A stretch of DNA of 55,042 bases from an uncultured Gemmiger sp. (GTDB lineage: Bacteria > Bacillota > Clostridia > Oscillospirales > Ruminococcaceae), in the NCBI GenBank assembly GCA_944388125.1, contig CALXHO010000106.1, forward strand, positions 1 through 55,042, written 5' to 3'. The position numbers and the translations under genes are program-made. Of the stretch, positions 51,033 to 55,042 are shown one piece after another. Numbering within the stretch: position 1 is the stretch's first letter; every line of letters starts with the position of its first letter. A model generated the notes under the pieces. That model searched no databases. It saw nothing but the letters and a program-made list of their open reading frames with translations, and had not been told where the DNA came from.

Positions 51033-53384
51033 TCAAACCCGTTCTTTTTTCCGGCCGGTGCGCTTCAATACACCGCGCACGATCAGTGCCAGGGCAAACA
51101 GAAGGGATACCGCTTCTGCCAGACGCCAGGAGCGGCGCGGCACAAAGTTTACGGTAAAGGTTCCCTCGTAACCCGCCGACAATACCACCTGAACCGTGCT
51201 CTTGTCCGACATGGTGAGGGAAATCTCCCCGCCGGTATTGTCCGTCACACGGTAGTCGGGATAATAAGTCAGCGGCAATACCAGAGCGGCGGGCGTATCG
51301 TTTGAATTGGAGGCCTCCAGGCAATAGCTGACACCGCTGCGGCTCTGGGCAGAGAGCTGCACACCGTCATCCGCATGAATGGTCTGGTCATTGGGATCAG
51401 CGGAGAATGCCACCGGCAGATACTCCAGACCGCTTGTCTCACGGGCATCGGAAAATTCGCTGTTCTGGGAGCGGGTCACCTTCCCGTAGCTGCCATCGGC
51501 ATAGGGAGCGGTATCCGCCCAGGCAGATACCCCACTGGCTGCAATCAGGATCACCGCGCAGATACAGGCAAGCCGGGTTCCCGCCTTGGCGTGAACAATG
51601 GCAACCGCGCTGGCCGCAGTGATTGTCAGCAGCAATACCGTGAGGGTCAGATAGCGGAACGGGAACTGCACCGCGCAGAGATAGTGGGCCAGAGTCTCGC
51701 CCACCATATCGCTCAGGCTCCCCCAATGGAAGACGCTTACCAGATATACCGTGACCGCAGCACCGATCAGGCAGGCGGTCCCCAGGCGGCCAGTCGCATG
51801 GGACACATTGCGCCACAGAGCCCGAGCCATCAGATAGAGCGCACATCCAGCCAGAAGCCCGGCGCCGAGCCGGATGGCCGACATATCCTGATCCCACAGT
51901 TTGAAAAGGTTGGACAGCGAAATCTTGTTGGCGTCCATATTAAAAATGCCATCCGTCTGCGTGCAGGCATAGTCCCCCTGCATATAAGTCAGGAACGGGA
52001 CGAGGAACCACAGATTCAGCAAAACAGTGCCAACGGCGCCTTCCAGCAAAATTCGGAGACGCTCCGGCCGGAAAGCTTTCCTGGCGCAGACGATCACCAC
52101 CGCGACCGCGCCCAATGCGGAAATTTCAGTTGTAATCACATGGGTCTGGATTACACCGGTAAACCCCAGCATGAGAGGCAGCCACGCTCCCCTGCGCTGC
52201 TTTTCCGAAGCGCCATCGGAATACAGCGCCCAGAATCCATAGGCGATCAGAGGAAGAAAGGTCTGGGCAGAACATTCGCCCAGCGCGGGGCGATAATACA
52301 CATTAAAAATACGGTATGCAGCAGTAGTGTACAGCACCATTCCGGCCAGCGCTGCCGGGCGGGAACGGAACATCCGATCAAAACACCACAGGGAGATGAG
52401 TGCCGTGGCCAGGTTCATGGTCACAATATAAATGTTATATGCTTCATACAGCGGCAGCCCGGCCAGGCAGAGTACGGCAGGGAAATACAGGAAAATATCA
52501 CCGTAAAAAATAGGGCTCGCATATCCGTATCCATCCATGAAATCGGGATAGATGCGGACCGGGAATTGCCCGGATCGCAGTCCTTCCGCAATGCCGCTGA
52601 TCCGGGAAAGATGAAACTCCAGATCAAAGCCGTAGGAGGCAAAACCGCTCAAGGCAGGAATGCTTGACAACAGCACTGTGCCGACCACCACAAGCAATGC
52701 CATCCGGCCCTTACGGGAAAGTGCAAACCGTGTGCCTGGAAAAGCCATCATGGCAACCGCATCCACGACAGCAAAGAGGACAACCGTCCGCAAAAAGTCC
52801 GTCAGACGCCAGATCCAGTCCTCCTGAATGGAAACCATAGAGATACGGAGACTTTCCGATTTGGCATAGACAGCAACCATTCCCACATCAGTTTCATTCT
52901 TCATCCATGCGGTTACGGTCGCCCGGTTTTCATCTGCTTTGAAGTCGATGCCCGGGCAGATCAGCTCAGCATCTTCCGCCCACAGTCGGCAGCTGCCCGC
53001 CGTCTCCGACGCATACTGGGCCGAGGCACTGTATTCCACCTCAATGGTATACCGGCCACGGGGAAGGCGGAGACCTTGAGCCGCCGCCATGGGCACCCCG
53101 TCCTGCTCATTTTCTGCGAGCAGATCGGCAAAGGCCTGATCCTGTCCCGAAGCATACCCCACAGTTCCCTGCGGGTCCTCCTCCAACAGCAGAATTCCTT
53201 CCTCCAGGTTCTGCATCTGGGCGGCAGGCACCTGATATCCCGTCAGTGGCCGGAACAGTCCGCCCAGCCCAAGCACAATCACCACCAGTTCCACTGCCAG
53301 CAAAATGCTCCATACCGGATGGACAGCCGCTTTCCGGCACAGTCTTGCCACCCGGTCACGCATCTGTATTTTCACTGATTCCAC
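51033..53384 (-). CDS. Large polytopic membrane protein, GT-C-like
   Basis: A 783-residue protein with one N-terminal membrane helix, an external domain (about residues 50-175), then about eleven membrane segments and a C-terminal external domain ending near a final helix. The motif GFDLEFHLSRISGIAEGLRSGQFPVRI-type region after the second helix (D and E after the helix) recalls GT-C glycosyltransferases and the '6-pyruvoyl-tetrahydropterin synthase-related' membrane family. It probably modifies envelope glycans (inference). It lies 130 bases upstream of deoB. Confidence 0.75.
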   Translation of the reverse strand: MESVKIQMRDRVARLCRKAAVHPVWSILLAVELVVIVLGLGGLFRPLTGYQVPAAQMQNLEEGILLLEEDPQGTVGYASGQDQAFADLLAENEQDGVPMAAAQGLRLPRGRYTIEVEYSASAQYASETAGSCRLWAEDAELICPGIDFKADENRATVTAWMKNETDVGMVAVYAKSESLRISMVSIQEDWIWRLTDFLRTVVLFAVVDAVAMMAFPGTRFALSRKGRMALLVVVGTVLLSSIPALSGFASYGFDLEFHLSRISGIAEGLRSGQFPVRIYPDFMDGYGYASPIFYGDIFLYFPAVLCLAGLPLYEAYNIYIVTMNLATALISLWCFDRMFRSRPAALAGMVLYTTAAYRIFNVYYRPALGECSAQTFLPLIAYGFWALYSDGASEKQRRGAWLPLMLGFTGVIQTHVITTEISALGAVAVVIVCARKAFRPERLRILLEGAVGTVLLNLWFLVPFLTYMQGDYACTQTDGIFNMDANKISLSNLFKLWDQDMSAIRLGAGLLAGCALYLMARALWRNVSHATGRLGTACLIGAAVTVYLVSVFHWGSLSDMVGETLAHYLCAVQFPFRYLTLTVLLLTITAASAVAIVHAKAGTRLACICAVILIAASGVSAWADTAPYADGSYGKVTRSQNSEFSDARETSGLEYLPVAFSADPNDQTIHADDGVQLSAQSRSGVSYCLEASNSNDTPAALVLPLTYYPDYRVTDNTGGEISLTMSDKSTVQVVLSAGYEGTFTVNFVPRRSWRLAEAVSLLFALALIVRGVLKRTGRKKERV

Positions 53385-53568
53385 ACACCTTTCGATCTCC
53401 CGACTGCGGGAAATCTACACCATTCATATTGGATTCTATTTTACAACGGATTGCTTTTCTTTACCATACTTTCCTTTGCAATCACGTCGGAACTGATATA
53501 TATATCCGACTGTATTTGAGGAAAACTATTCAAGTTGCCAGAACGCACAGCACATCGCGGTTTTGGTC

Positions 53569-53597
53569 TTGTGAAATTCTGAAAAACATACTATAAT
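53569..53597 (+). promoter_or_regulatory. Promoter of pyk
   Basis: TTGTGA (53569-53574), a 17-base spacer, TATAAT (53592-53597). The divergent intergenic region 53385-53650 shows nothing else clear. Confidence 0.65.
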
Positions 53598-53650
53598 TTA
53601 TCGTGTATAACATAATAAGATCTAACAAGAAGCAATAGCAGGAGGTTTCC

Positions 53651-55042
53651 ATGCGCAACACGAAAATTGTGTGTACTCTTGGCCCTTCCACCGACAAAGA
53701 CGGCGTTCTTCGCGAGCTGATCGAGAACGGTATGAATGTGGCCCGTTTTAATTTTTCCCACGGTGACTATGACGAACATCGCCATCGCTATGAGACGCTC
53801 CGTGCCCTTTCCAAGGAGCTGGACCGTCCCGTTGCCGCCATGCTGGACACCAAGGGTCCCGAGATCCGTCTTGGCACCTTCAAGAACGGCTCGGAGAACC
53901 TGGTTGCCGGTCAGAAGTTTACCCTCACTTCCCGTGACGTGGAAGGAACCAATGAGATTTCCTCCATCACCTACAAGGAGCTTCCCCGCGACGTACAGCC
54001 CGGCGGCCGCATCATGCTCGATGATGGTCTGATCTCTCTGCGTATTGAGAACGTCACCGATACTGATATCCACTGCGTCGTGGAGAACGACGGCGTCATC
54101 AAGACCAAGAAAGGCGTCAACGTTCCCGGCGTGCATCTCTCCATGCCCTATATGAGCACCCGTGACCGTTCGGATATCCTTTTTGGTGTGGAGATGGGCT
54201 TTGATCTGATCTCCGCCAGCTTCACCCGCTGCGCGCAGGATATTCAGGAGATCCGCCATCTCGTCAACGAGAATGGCGGCAACATCCGGATCATCGCCAA
54301 GATTGAAAACCAGGAAGGTGTCGACAACATCGATGAGATCCTGAGCGTTGCCGACGGCATCATGGTCGCCCGCGGCGATATGGGCGTCGAGATCGACTTT
54401 GCCGAGATCCCGGCCATCCAGAAGCACCTGATCGACCGCACCATGTCGGCCGGCAAGCTGGTTATCACCGCCACGCAGATGCTGGATTCCATGATCGTCA
54501 ACCCCCGCCCCACCCGTGCCGAGATCACCGACGTTGCCAACGCCATCTACGATGGCTCCTCCGCTGTCATGCTCAGCGGTGAGACTGCCGCCGGCAAATA
54601 TCCGGTGGAGGCGCTGAAGGCCATGTCCAAAATTGCGGACACCACCGAAAGCGATTCCAACTATAATCTGCTGGTCCATCACGCTCTGACCAAGGACAGC
54701 CGTCTGAGCATCAGCGCCGCTGTGGCCCATGCTGCCTGCACCACCGCTGCCGACATTCACGCCAGCGCCATCATCACCGTTTCCAAGAGCGGTGAGACTG
54801 CCCGTCTGCTGAGCCGCTGCCGTCCCGCCACCCCCATTATCGCCTGCGTCATGGATGAATGCGTCCGCCGTCAGCTCAACGCTTACTGGGGCATCACCCC
54901 GCTGATCATGCCCTACGCGCATTCCACCGATGAAATGATCAGCATGTCCGTTGAAACTGCCGAGCAGGCTGGCCTGGTGCATCCCGGTGAGATGGTCGTC
55001 GTCACGGCCGGCGTCCCCGTGGGGGTTTCCGGTACCACCAAC
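53651..55042 (+). CDS. pyk: Pyruvate kinase, cut by the window end
   Basis: Pyruvate kinase makes ATP and pyruvate from phosphoenolpyruvate at the end of glycolysis. The visible 464 residues hold MRNTKIVCTLGPSTD, ARFNFSHGD, MLDTKGPEIR, the signature IAKIENQEGV with the catalytic lysine, MVARGDMGVE, TATQMLDSM, and most of the C-terminal allosteric domain. No stop occurs before the edge; about ten residues are probably missing. GCAGGAGG precedes the ATG. A long minus-strand open frame across it is a shadow. Confidence 0.97.
   Translation, partial: MRNTKIVCTLGPSTDKDGVLRELIENGMNVARFNFSHGDYDEHRHRYETLRALSKELDRPVAAMLDTKGPEIRLGTFKNGSENLVAGQKFTLTSRDVEGTNEISSITYKELPRDVQPGGRIMLDDGLISLRIENVTDTDIHCVVENDGVIKTKKGVNVPGVHLSMPYMSTRDRSDILFGVEMGFDLISASFTRCAQDIQEIRHLVNENGGNIRIIAKIENQEGVDNIDEILSVADGIMVARGDMGVEIDFAEIPAIQKHLIDRTMSAGKLVITATQMLDSMIVNPRPTRAEITDVANAIYDGSSAVMLSGETAAGKYPVEALKAMSKIADTTESDSNYNLLVHHALTKDSRLSISAAVAHAACTTAADIHASAIITVSKSGETARLLSRCRPATPIIACVMDECVRRQLNAYWGITPLIMPYAHSTDEMISMSVETAEQAGLVHPGEMVVVTAGVPVGVSGTTN

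Noticed and set aside
53591-54982. A 463-residue open frame on minus across pyruvate kinase
   Set aside because: Gly/Asp/His-rich shadow frame; pyk on plus is unmistakable and runs to the window edge.
1-55042. CRISPR arrays, insertion sequences, prophage
   Set aside because: No spaced direct repeats, transposase, integrase or phage structural gene could be seen in the window.

Overview
The window looks like chromosome from a member of the Clostridia (Firmicutes), most likely an Oscillospiraceae/Ruminococcaceae-type gut anaerobe (a guess from gene content; no rRNA or marker search was possible). Pointers are the era-recO cluster with sporulation genes yqfC and yqfD, sporulation genes ylbJ and ytfJ elsewhere, scpAB, a lysine riboswitch, AGGAGG-type ribosome sites and biotin-dependent carboxyltransferases. 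I see no insertion sequence, prophage gene, CRISPR array or rRNA.

Layout. 1-1.2 kb: a damaged tRNA-Arg-like gene and queA, both minus. 1.2-6.3 kb: a lysine-biosynthesis operon (promoter, lysine riboswitch, asd, dapA, dapB, a CapA-like lipoprotein, a freestanding aspartate-kinase-type ACT protein). 6.3-9.7 kb: a radical SAM/SPASM enzyme divergent from a TetR regulator, then an unknown protein with an unclear start. 9.7-17.7 kb: a minus-strand housekeeping cluster, in transcription order yqfC, yqfD, phoH, ybeY, dgkA, era, yqzL-like, recO, mutS2. 17.7-20 kb: ylbJ, a small Cys-rich protein and a membrane protein. 20-25.9 kb: tRNA-Thr(CGT), a DAHP synthase gene broken by an in-frame amber codon, a GntR-pyrB-pyrI operon, nth and divergent rarA. 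26.4-30.3 kb: a PerR-like regulator, a GH10-like glycosidase, an esterase, pta. 30.4-34.2 kb: two BMP-family lipoproteins with cdd and deoD (nucleoside capture and salvage). 34.3-36.9 kb: a PflA-like radical SAM protein and a polytopic membrane protein. 37-40.3 kb: three soluble carboxyltransferase subunits matching the 12S/1.3S/5S set of a transcarboxylase. 40.4-44.5 kb: rluB, ytfJ, a DUF2953 protein, scpB, scpA and a site-2 protease. 44.6-46.5 kb: rpmB, a DUF4250 protein, an ATP-grasp enzyme. 46.5-53.4 kb: a minus-strand envelope-type cluster (large GT-C-like membrane protein, deoB, YdcF family, esterase, second DUF6056-like protein). 53.6 kb to the end: pyruvate kinase, cut by the window edge.

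Most of the window is ordinary core genome. The items most worth checking are the amber codon in the DAHP synthase gene, the tRNA-Arg whose 5' half and promoter are intact but whose 3' half does not fit, the possible transcarboxylase without a membrane decarboxylase partner, the freestanding aspartate-kinase regulatory domain in the riboswitch operon, and the start-less gene after mutS2. Start codons were often moved downstream of the longest open frame, using ribosome-binding sites and family lengths. All family names come from reading the sequence, not from a database search.
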